A DNA stretch of 55,326 nucleotides from Candidatus Aminicenantota bacterium (lineage in GTDB: Bacteria; Acidobacteriota; Aminicenantia; Aminicenantales; Saccharicenantaceae), in the NCBI GenBank assembly GCA_014360005.1, contig JACIYI010000017.1:1-55326 (forward strand), given 5' to 3'. Shown piece by piece: positions 25,599 through 33,968 of the stretch. Made by a program: the position numbers and the translations under genes. The notes beneath the pieces were generated by a model, which did not search any database, was not told where the DNA came from, and worked only from the letters and a program-made list of their open reading frames with translations. How positions within the stretch are numbered: position 1 is the stretch's first letter; the number at the start of each line of letters is the position of its first letter.

Positions 25599-28500
25599 AT
25601 GAAGAAAGGGTCAATCAAAGCCAAGCTTTTTTCTCTGAGCCTGATCCTCTTACTACTGGCACCACTGGCTGTATCGCAGACCATTGAATACGGCAAAATC
25701 ACCGGCGTCATCGCGGATGAAGAGGGCGCACCTCTGCCCGGAGTCACCGTTGAGATTACCGGACCCGCTTTGATGGGCGGGAAGAGAGCTACGACCACCT
25801 CGGCCCGGGGCAGCTACGTATTTATGAATGTGCCGCCAGGCAGGTACACGCTGAGTGCTTCCCTGCCAGGCTTTAAGACCAGCAAACAGGAAAACATCGT
25901 CATCTCGGCCGGTTCTTCCGTGGTGGTTGACGTCAAAATGGAAATCGGCAAGCTGGAGGAGACAGTGACTGTAACCGCAGCCGGACCGGTGGTGGATGCC
26001 AAGACTTCCACCGTGGCCACCAACCTCAACAGCGAGTTGCTGGCCAAGCTGCCGACCAGCCGTGATGCCTTTTATGATCTGGCTCTGAGCACCCCGGGCA
26101 TGGTGGCCCAGGGTAAGGATGGGAGCTGGCTGCCGAGCCCCAATGCTTATGGCGGCGCTTCCAACGAAAACGTCTTCTTGATCAACGGGGTTAACACCAC
26201 CAACCCCAGGTCAGCGGCCTACGGCTCGCTGGTTAACGTCAACTATAACGCCGTGGAGGAAGTCAGAGTTATTGCTCTTGGTTCCAAGGCCGAATATGGC
26301 AGCTATTCCGGCGTGGCCATTGACGTTCTGACCAAGTCCGGAAGTAACGAATTCCACGGCAATTTTATGGTCAACGGCGCGCCCAAGAAATGGATCGCCG
26401 ACAACCAGCCCAAGCCGGCTTCTCCCGGAGAGCCGGTTGATATGGGTGCCTTCGGACCCTTTGGGGAAAGGTTGTATATAGGACCGGGGGATGACATCCT
26501 CAATAAGAATACCAAGGAATATGAGTTCAACTTCACTCTGGGCGGTCCCATCAAAAAAGACAAGGTCTGGTTCTACGGCGGCGTGGATTACATCCGGGCT
26601 GAATCTAAAACCCCCTTCTGGCCCGTGCCCAACAGGTACTGGGGACGGTTCGGCGATCTCAAGCTGACCACCGAACCCTGGACCAACCACCGGGCCTGGA
26701 TTTCTTATCACTATGAAAGGAATAAGGGTGACGGCTGGACCTGGAGCCCGCACTGGGACGAGACCATGACCTACGGCCAGAACAGCTCCACTCACAGTGT
26801 TTCTGCTCAGTGGCAGTACATGGCCACCGGCAAGACCATTTTCACCCTGAAGTACCTGGGTTTCTGGCGGGATGACCAGCCCTTTATACCCTCGGATGCG
26901 CCGGATCATCCCGGCTACATCAACTGGTGGAAGTGGAATGTCTACGGCATAAACGGGGCCTTCCCCTACGTAGAAGCCCAGAAGTCCAGCCGTAACACCA
27001 TCCAGGCCGACATGTCCTATTACGCCGAAAACTTCCTGGGTGAGCACGACATCAAGTTCGGAGTTCAGTACACCAGGGGCCGCGGCAACTGGCTGGGTGG
27101 CTACTTCCAGAATTACGCCAACTTCGCCTATCCGGCTCCCTGGGTCCAGTACATCCCGTGGCTGCAGAGCTGGTACGGGGCCACCGGACTGGTTTTTTAC
27201 AACCGCCAGACCTGGTTGAATCCCTTCCTGACCGTCAGGACGGCTGACCAGATGGGCATCTTTTTAGACGACCAGTGGACGCCTCACAAGAGATTAACCA
27301 TCAACCTGGGTCTGCGTTTTGACCGGATGACCACCAAATACGGGAAGGGTAAAGTCTATGAGTATGTAAACAGCCCGGAGGAAATCAACACCAACCTCAA
27401 AGTTCTGAGAGACAGAGAGGGCACCGGCAACATTTTTGATTTCAAGCTGTTCTCGCCGCGTATCGGGCTGACCTATGCTCTGACCAGGGACATGAAGACC
27501 ATCTTCCGGGTGAGCTATGGCCGCTATTACCTGCCGCTCAGCGTGGAATACCTGAGAAGGTTCGGCCCGGATATGCCCGTAGCCAACATCCATTACATCT
27601 TCTACAACATCCCCTTTGACCTGGTTGACCTGGACGGTGACAACTGGATTTCGGCCGATGAAACCACCAATGCGGCTCGTTATCTCTACGGCGATACCTA
27701 TGTTGACCCCAGCGTCCGTCCGGACTGGTGGGAGGAATACCAGACTACAGATTATTCCTGGCAGTTAAAGGTCAAAGAAGGAACCAAGGACCAGCACACC
27801 GACCAGATTACACTCAACCTGGAAAGGGAAATCATCAAAGACCTGTCGCTGAGTGCTACCTATATCTGGAAAAGGACCGGCAACATCTTTGTCAACTGGC
27901 CGTTGAATGAAGTTACCCAGGAACCTTTTGAATACGAACGCAAGAGTTTCACCACCGACTATGGCGAGACTGTTTCCCTGTACAGTGTTGTCCTGAAAGA
28001 TTATAACGAGGACGGTGAAATCAACGGGGCTGACGTGGGCTGGATAGGTTCCCACCTGGATTACATGGTCCAGAACATGCCGGAAGTGGACAGCATCAAG
28101 CCGCGCCGCCTGTACCAGGGCCTGCAATTCATGCTGAACAAACGTTTCTCTAACCGCTGGCAGATGCTGGCCTCGGCCCTGTTCTCCTGGTCGGACGGCA
28201 TGGCCATGAGGTCGGTCCGTCAGGACTTCAACTTTGAAGGGCCCATGGTCATGGATACTACTTTCCTGGCCGGGTTGAACCAGACCATCAATAACATGAA
28301 AGGGCCGCTGCCCCATACCCAGAAGTTCGAATTCAAGCTCTCCGGCTCCTATCGGATACCGGTTATTGAAATGGATATTGGCCTGAGGTTCAGGTATAAC
28401 TCGGGTCGTCCGCTGTGGCCGCTGCAGAGCTATCCGGTTATTACCCAGTGGGGTTATCCGGCTGGACTGGTGGTCAATACCGGAGATAACTACATCGTTT

Positions 28501-28745
28501 CCATCGACCCGACCAAGCCCTGGTACCTGCCTCACGAAAAAGTGGTTGACCTCAGGTTCGACAAGGCTATCAGCCTGAAGGGTGCTGGTTACATCAGGTT
28601 AGCGGTCGACATCCTGAACCTGTTCAACGAACATGCCGTAGTTAATGCCGGCTACGGTGGTCCTCACGAACCGCTGATCGGCCGGGTTTCCGGCATTACC
28701 TATCCGTCGAGGAAGATCCGCCTGAACTTCAGCTACGAGTTCTAA
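25599..28745 (+). CDS. TonB-dependent receptor with carboxypeptidase-regulatory N-domain
   Basis: The 1048-residue outer-membrane protein has a signal peptide (about residues 1-27). A CarboxypepD_reg domain covers about 30-120 (GKITGVIADEEGAPLPGVTVEI). A TonB plug follows (about 125-250: EETVTVTAAGPVVDAKTS, then NGVNTTNPRS), then a long beta-barrel ending in Phe (NFSYEF). This architecture is typical of OAR/SusC-like receptors that import oligosaccharides or other large substrates. Two EF-hand-like loops lie in the barrel, DLDGDNWISADE (677-688) and DYNEDGEINGAD (801-812). AAGGAGGG precedes the ATG, and a strong intrinsic terminator follows. Confidence 0.9.
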   Translation: MKKGSIKAKLFSLSLILLLLAPLAVSQTIEYGKITGVIADEEGAPLPGVTVEITGPALMGGKRATTTSARGSYVFMNVPPGRYTLSASLPGFKTSKQENIVISAGSSVVVDVKMEIGKLEETVTVTAAGPVVDAKTSTVATNLNSELLAKLPTSRDAFYDLALSTPGMVAQGKDGSWLPSPNAYGGASNENVFLINGVNTTNPRSAAYGSLVNVNYNAVEEVRVIALGSKAEYGSYSGVAIDVLTKSGSNEFHGNFMVNGAPKKWIADNQPKPASPGEPVDMGAFGPFGERLYIGPGDDILNKNTKEYEFNFTLGGPIKKDKVWFYGGVDYIRAESKTPFWPVPNRYWGRFGDLKLTTEPWTNHRAWISYHYERNKGDGWTWSPHWDETMTYGQNSSTHSVSAQWQYMATGKTIFTLKYLGFWRDDQPFIPSDAPDHPGYINWWKWNVYGINGAFPYVEAQKSSRNTIQADMSYYAENFLGEHDIKFGVQYTRGRGNWLGGYFQNYANFAYPAPWVQYIPWLQSWYGATGLVFYNRQTWLNPFLTVRTADQMGIFLDDQWTPHKRLTINLGLRFDRMTTKYGKGKVYEYVNSPEEINTNLKVLRDREGTGNIFDFKLFSPRIGLTYALTRDMKTIFRVSYGRYYLPLSVEYLRRFGPDMPVANIHYIFYNIPFDLVDLDGDNWISADETTNAARYLYGDTYVDPSVRPDWWEEYQTTDYSWQLKVKEGTKDQHTDQITLNLEREIIKDLSLSATYIWKRTGNIFVNWPLNEVTQEPFEYERKSFTTDYGETVSLYSVVLKDYNEDGEINGADVGWIGSHLDYMVQNMPEVDSIKPRRLYQGLQFMLNKRFSNRWQMLASALFSWSDGMAMRSVRQDFNFEGPMVMDTTFLAGLNQTINNMKGPLPHTQKFEFKLSGSYRIPVIEMDIGLRFRYNSGRPLWPLQSYPVITQWGYPAGLVVNTGDNYIVSIDPTKPWYLPHEKVVDLRFDKAISLKGAGYIRLAVDILNLFNEHAVVNAGYGGPHEPLIGRVSGITYPSRKIRLNFSYEF

Positions 28746-28768
28746 GGACGGTAACTGCAGAAGCTCAA

Positions 28769-28802
28769 GGGCGTCCGGGTTTTTCCCGGGCGCCCTTTTT
28801 TT
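28769..28802 (+). terminator. Intrinsic terminator after the TonB receptor gene
   Basis: GGGCGTCCGGG (28769-28779) pairs with CCCGGGCGCCC (28785-28795) with one T-G wobble and a five-T loop. A seven-T run follows. Confidence 0.9.
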
Positions 28803-28854
28803 GCCCTGAGTGCCCCGAAAAAGCTATAATTGATTTAATTAAATAAGAAATGAG

Positions 28855-30915
28855 ATGAGACAGATGAAGAAACCGGGGCTGTCGAAAACCAGGATAAAGA
28901 ACATCTTAATAGCCAGCTCGCTAATTTTTCTCATTTCCGCGGCCGCAGTGGCCGTCAGCCTGCCCGAAAGATACCGCAAGTGGCTGGAAGAGGAAGTGGT
29001 CTATCTCATCACCCCCAAAGAGAGGGAAGTTTTCCTTAAGCTGCAGACAGACCGGGAGCGCGACATCTTCATAGAAGCTTTCTGGAAACAACGCGACCCC
29101 AACCCCAATACTCCTCAGAATGAATTCAGAGAAGAGCATTACCGGCGGCTGAATTACGCCAATCAATATCTGGGCCGGGGGACGGGCAAATCCGGCTGGA
29201 AAACTGACCAGGGCCGCATCTACATTATCCTCGGTCCGCCCAACAACATCGAAACCTACGAGAACATCATGGGCGTCTATCCAACCCAGGTCTGGTTTTA
29301 CTACGGCGACCCCCGCTACGGCCTGCCGACCGGCTTTAATGTCATTTTTTTCAAGAAAGAGGGGACGGGTGAATATATTCTCTATTCGCCTTCCGACCAT
29401 GGTCCCCAGGCCCTGGTGGCTGACTATATGTACAATGCCAAAGATGCCCGCGATGCCTACCAGCGGCTGCATCAGCTATCACCCAACCTGGCCGAGCAAT
29501 CACTTAGCCTGATTCCCAGCGAACGGCTGGAGCCTGGGGTCATCAACCTGGCTTCCAACCGGCTGCTGGCCACCATCATGTCCCTGCCTCAGAGAATGGT
29601 AGAAGATGCCTATGCCGAAGCCTGGTTCCGCCACAAAGATATGATAGAAGTTGAATACAGCACCAACTATATCAGGTCGGATGGTGAGGTCTGGGCCGTC
29701 CGCAGCCAGCAAGGCCATTATCTTATCCACTACGCGGTGGAACCGGCCAAGCTTTCAGTCAGTCAGGATGGCCGGAATTACCTGGTGCGAATTGAGCTTA
29801 ACGGTCGGATTTCCGATAGCCAGGGTCGGACCATCTATCAGTTTGACAAGAGCCTGCCGCTTGACCTCAAACCGGAAGAGCTGGCCGAGATTCAGAAAAG
29901 GTCCATCTCTTTCCAGGATGTCTTTCCCCTGGTTCCCGGAAATTACACCTTTGACCTGCTGCTTAAGAACCCCATTTCCAGAGAATTTTCCAGTTTTTCC
30001 CGGAAACTAAATCTGCCGGCCGAGACCGGAGAGCCTGAGATAAGTCAGATTCTTCTGGCTTATGGTCTTCTGGAAAGCCAGGACCGCCCTGGCCTTCAGC
30101 CTTATCAGGTTGGCCGCCAGCAGCTTCTCAGCCGGAGCCATAAGTCTTTTGCCGTCTCGGACACCCTGGTGGCCTGCCTGCAGGTGAGCGGATTAAGCGA
30201 GGAGCTTAAGAAAAAAGCCAGCCTCAAAATTTCTTTGCTGGCCGATAACCAGGCAGTTCAGGTCCGCGATAGATCTCTGGCGGAGCTGCCGGACGGTTCA
30301 TTCGTGGTTGAATCGCTGCCGCTTTCTTCCTGTAAACCGGGTTACTATACGCTTAGGGCTGACCTGACCATCGGTGGACAGGTCCGGGACAGCCGGCGGG
30401 CCGAGCTGGAAGTCTCAGGCCTGAGTGCCATAGCCAGCCCTATCCTGGCTTCCAGAGGCCAACTGACCGAAGCTGACGAGCTGCTGGCCACCGGAATCCA
30501 GAGCTTAAATACCGGGAATAACCAGGAAGCCCTAAAACGTCTGAGTCAGGCTTATTCCCTCAACCCGGGACCGGACTCGGCCCTGGCCCTGGCCGAAGCC
30601 TTCTTCCGGAGCGGCCAGTTCCAGGGAGTGGTGGATTTACTCGCCCCTTATGACCATCCGGATTCTGCGGCCGAGCTGGTTTCGCTTTTGGGTCGGGCAT
30701 TCCATTCCCTGAACCAGCCGGCGCGGGCCGCCGTCTATTATGAGCAATACCTCAACCGCTTCGGGGTTAACCTGGAAATCCTCAATTATCTTGGAAGCTG
30801 CTACTACCAGATGGGGGATAAGGAAAAGGCCCTGGCTATCTGGGAAAAATCGCTGAGCCTTAACCCCGACCAGGAAAAATTGAAAGAGCTGGTCAACTCC
30901 CTTAAGAAAAAATAA
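28855..30915 (+). CDS. GWxTD domain protein with C-terminal TPRs
   Basis: The 686-residue protein has an N-terminal signal or anchor (ILIASSLIFLISAAAVAV). The GWxTD domain covers about 45-200, with the diagnostic GWKTDQGRIYIILGPP near residue 115. A beta-rich middle region (about 270-500) follows, and TPR repeats end the protein (about 540-680). GWxTD proteins are common in Aminicenantes, Acidobacteria and related groups and have no experimentally fixed function that I know. A second family member lies at 45560-46204. The start may be the ATG at 28855 or at 28864; neither has a clear Shine-Dalgarno. Confidence 0.85.
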   Translation: MRQMKKPGLSKTRIKNILIASSLIFLISAAAVAVSLPERYRKWLEEEVVYLITPKEREVFLKLQTDRERDIFIEAFWKQRDPNPNTPQNEFREEHYRRLNYANQYLGRGTGKSGWKTDQGRIYIILGPPNNIETYENIMGVYPTQVWFYYGDPRYGLPTGFNVIFFKKEGTGEYILYSPSDHGPQALVADYMYNAKDARDAYQRLHQLSPNLAEQSLSLIPSERLEPGVINLASNRLLATIMSLPQRMVEDAYAEAWFRHKDMIEVEYSTNYIRSDGEVWAVRSQQGHYLIHYAVEPAKLSVSQDGRNYLVRIELNGRISDSQGRTIYQFDKSLPLDLKPEELAEIQKRSISFQDVFPLVPGNYTFDLLLKNPISREFSSFSRKLNLPAETGEPEISQILLAYGLLESQDRPGLQPYQVGRQQLLSRSHKSFAVSDTLVACLQVSGLSEELKKKASLKISLLADNQAVQVRDRSLAELPDGSFVVESLPLSSCKPGYYTLRADLTIGGQVRDSRRAELEVSGLSAIASPILASRGQLTEADELLATGIQSLNTGNNQEALKRLSQAYSLNPGPDSALALAEAFFRSGQFQGVVDLLAPYDHPDSAAELVSLLGRAFHSLNQPARAAVYYEQYLNRFGVNLEILNYLGSCYYQMGDKEKALAIWEKSLSLNPDQEKLKELVNSLKKK

Positions 30916-31097
30916 CTCTGACCGCTACGCCAAACAAAACTCAAAGCCACCGATGACCTTCTTATTTCCGAAACCGTGGCCAGCCGCAACGAGAAAATTC
31001 CAGGGACTCGACCTTCTTACAGTCCAGAAAACTCTCCAGGCAGCCAAGATTGGACAGCCAGCTTTGGCCGCGAGCCCCAGCCAGTTAAAAAATCAGG

Positions 31098-33923
31098 TTA
31101 GAATTTCTTCACTTCAACGGCTTTAACTTTCCAGCCCCTGATTCTTATTTCCAGCTCGTCGCCTTCCAGGTCCTCACCGAAGAAATAACCTTTAACCGTG
31201 CGTCTTTCTCCCGGTAGCAGAGAAAAGTAATTGTCTTCCAGAAAAATGGGGAGGACCGATTTCTGCCGCAGCTTTTTTAGCACTTGAATTTCCAGGTTAA
31301 AGGCCAGCTGCCGGGTGGGATTTTCCAGTTCAATGGTCAGGTTTCTGATCAGGTCTTTTCCTTCTGCCTTCCAGCGGTATCTCACCCTGGTTTCAGGCAG
31401 TTCGTTCAGGGCCTTCAGGTCGGCGTATTTTTTAACCGGGGTTACGTACCAGGTAGTTTTCTCGAAATCGAGAACGTCGGGCTCCCGGCTGAGCACGTAG
31501 AAATTCTGGTCTTCCAGGGATTGCTTGGACCCGAGGATTCTGAGGTCCAGAAAATAAACAGGAGTCAGGTCGGGTATATCTGGCAGGCGGGTCAGCACAA
31601 TCTTGGCGTCCGCTTCCAGGTTGAGCGGGAATTCCTGTCTGAATTTTTCCTTGAGTTCCAGGTCAAACACCCTGACCAGAGCGTTAAGTTTTTCAGCCTT
31701 AACCGAGGACAGGTTTGAGGCGATTATCTCCCGGGTTTCATAGTCATATATCAGGTGGACAGGGGTGTTGGCTTTCCTGGCCCCGTAAAAAGCACCGGTT
31801 GGCATCAGGTAATAATCGTAAAGCTGCCACCAGAGCTTGGGCCAGGCTGAATTGTACATCCACTGGATTATTCCGGTGGCCAGGGGCCGGCGGGCGACAA
31901 AGGCCTCAAACATGCCCCGCATGGCTTCATAATTCATAAACTGGGCTTTGTCACAGTATTCGGCCACGTTGCCGGGCCAGCCCAGGCGTTCCCGCAGGGC
32001 TTCATTGTACCTGTCGAGCGATTTGAACATCCCCCGGGAGCAGTGGAAATCCCAGTAGTCGTTCGGCGGCCACAGAGCCTCTTCCGGTATCATCATCTTC
32101 AGGCTTTCCAGCACCGGTACCTGGGGACCCGGGCCGGTTTCGGTGTTAAAGCCGAAGGCCCCGCCGTTCTTCTTATCCAGGAACCAGTAATTGGGCGGCA
32201 CCCAGTCGTAGGGACCGTTCATCTTGACGCCTGATGGGCCGCTGACCTCACTGACCTTGGTCCCGGTGGAATTGAGGAATGGCCGGGTCGGGTCATCTTC
32301 GGCCAGGATTTTGAGGTATTCTTTTTCCATCTCCGGCTTGGGCACCAGGTCGCTGGCTAGGGCCCAGACGAAAATGCTGGGGTGGTTGCGCAGCCAGCGC
32401 ACCTGGTCACGGAAGGAAGCGGCCACCAGAGCCATATCTTCGGGACTGGTTATCCCCCCATACCTGGGGTCAGCGGACTTGCCAAAATAATTTTCCCATT
32501 CCCAATGGCAGCTCCAGCCGACCATCAGCAGCAGGCCCAGCTCGTCGCACAGGTGGTAAAGCTCTTTTCCGGTTCCCCAGAAACCTTCCAGCCTCAGGGC
32601 GTTGAGGTTCATATGTTTGGCGTACATCAGCTCGGCTCGGAGTTTTTTAGGCCTGTTATTTAGGAATATATCGTCGGTCCAGCCGCCTCCGCGGATCAAA
32701 ATCTTCTTTCCGTTGAGCAGGTAACCGCGGTGGCCCTGCTCGTTTATGTAATCCTTTATTTCTCGGATGCCAAAGCGCAGCACCAGCCAGTCAGACACCT
32801 GGGCCAGGGCTTTGAAGGTAGCCGGGATTCTCATCCGCTCCTGTTTTTTTTCTTTATCCCTGTCCTGCTCTTTCTCCCGCGCTGGTTGCTTTTGGACTTT
32901 TCCCTTTTCGGCCGGTTGGCTCGGAGGTTTCTCTTCCCCGCCCTGGCCTTTGAGCCTGAAAGCCATCGACAGGAGGTAGAGCTCTGGCCGTCCCAGGTCA
33001 TGGGTCCACCAGACCCGGGGGTTGCTGATGATCAGTTCTTTGTTGGTTTCGGGGCTGAGGACCACTTTCTGCACCTCTTTTGGCCCCAGTTTTACTTCTT
33101 TTGAAACCTTTATCTTTTCCAGCTCTACCTCCAGGGTGCCATTGACCGGTTTATCGGAATGGTTTTTAACTTCAACCGAGATGGTCAGCCGGGCTTCCTT
33201 CAGGCTGGCCGTTTCCAGGCTGGTTTGAACGAAAGGATTCTCCAGGCTGACTTCACCGGTCTGCCTGATTCTCACTGGACGCCACAGGCCGAGGCTGTTA
33301 TCGGCCGGGGCCGGGTTCCAGTCAACGAAGCCGATGGTCGGTTCTCCTTTGACCGGCGGAATGACTTCTATGGCCAGGACGTTTCTTTCGCCCGACCGGG
33401 CCAGCGCCGTGATGTCCAGGCTGAAACGCCGGAAAGCGCCGTAGATTTCGGAGGCTTCCGCCACTTTCTGCCCGTTTAACCAGATATTAGCCCGGTAATT
33501 GACCCCGTCCAGCTCCAGAAAGGTCCGGCTTCGACCCGGGTAGGCCGGCAACAAGAACTCGGTCCGGTACCACCAGGAGGTCTGGAAATCTTCCGCTTTG
33601 ATTTTTTCCAGGTTTTTCCCGAAAAAGACATCGCCGTAAACATTATTTTCTACCAGGGTGCCCAAGACTGTGGATGGCACCCGGGCCGGGTACCAGCGGT
33701 CAGTCATGATTCCCGGGCGGGAGAGAGAGGGGCCATCAGTTTTAAGTCGGGCGGAAGACTGGATAAACCAGTCGGTCAGCAGGAGCTGGGTTTCCGGAAG
33801 CAAAAGCATCCGGTTCCGGGGTTGAACCTGGCCCCCGGGCTGGGCGGCAGCCGATAGCGAGAGGCTGATCATTAAGAAAAACATAAGGCCGTTGAGGACG
33901 AAAATCCAGCGGCTCTTTTTCAT
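31098..33923 (-). CDS. GH2 family enzyme, exo-beta-D-glucosaminidase-like
   Basis: The 941-residue secreted protein (signal peptide about 1-28) has a GH2 sugar-binding jelly-roll (about 40-210), an Ig-like domain and the TIM barrel (about 385-700). The acid/base position is an aspartate, D525 (ALASDLVP), and the nucleophile is E595 (NTETGPGP). An Asp acid/base followed by a [S/T]E[T]-x-GP nucleophile is the pattern of CsxA-type exo-glucosaminidases rather than beta-galactosidases. It would release GlcN from chitosan oligomers. About 40 charged residues rich in Lys, Glu and Gln interrupt the Ig-like region (around residues 330-370). AGGAGG precedes the ATG. It is the last gene of a four-gene minus-strand operon. 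Confidence 0.87.
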   Translation of the reverse strand: MKKSRWIFVLNGLMFFLMISLSLSAAAQPGGQVQPRNRMLLLPETQLLLTDWFIQSSARLKTDGPSLSRPGIMTDRWYPARVPSTVLGTLVENNVYGDVFFGKNLEKIKAEDFQTSWWYRTEFLLPAYPGRSRTFLELDGVNYRANIWLNGQKVAEASEIYGAFRRFSLDITALARSGERNVLAIEVIPPVKGEPTIGFVDWNPAPADNSLGLWRPVRIRQTGEVSLENPFVQTSLETASLKEARLTISVEVKNHSDKPVNGTLEVELEKIKVSKEVKLGPKEVQKVVLSPETNKELIISNPRVWWTHDLGRPELYLLSMAFRLKGQGGEEKPPSQPAEKGKVQKQPAREKEQDRDKEKKQERMRIPATFKALAQVSDWLVLRFGIREIKDYINEQGHRGYLLNGKKILIRGGGWTDDIFLNNRPKKLRAELMYAKHMNLNALRLEGFWGTGKELYHLCDELGLLLMVGWSCHWEWENYFGKSADPRYGGITSPEDMALVAASFRDQVRWLRNHPSIFVWALASDLVPKPEMEKEYLKILAEDDPTRPFLNSTGTKVSEVSGPSGVKMNGPYDWVPPNYWFLDKKNGGAFGFNTETGPGPQVPVLESLKMMIPEEALWPPNDYWDFHCSRGMFKSLDRYNEALRERLGWPGNVAEYCDKAQFMNYEAMRGMFEAFVARRPLATGIIQWMYNSAWPKLWWQLYDYYLMPTGAFYGARKANTPVHLIYDYETREIIASNLSSVKAEKLNALVRVFDLELKEKFRQEFPLNLEADAKIVLTRLPDIPDLTPVYFLDLRILGSKQSLEDQNFYVLSREPDVLDFEKTTWYVTPVKKYADLKALNELPETRVRYRWKAEGKDLIRNLTIELENPTRQLAFNLEIQVLKKLRQKSVLPIFLEDNYFSLLPGERRTVKGYFFGEDLEGDELEIRIRGWKVKAVEVKKF

Positions 33924-33968
33924 GCTGACCTCCTGAGGTTAAAAATTTATAAGATATATTATAAACCT

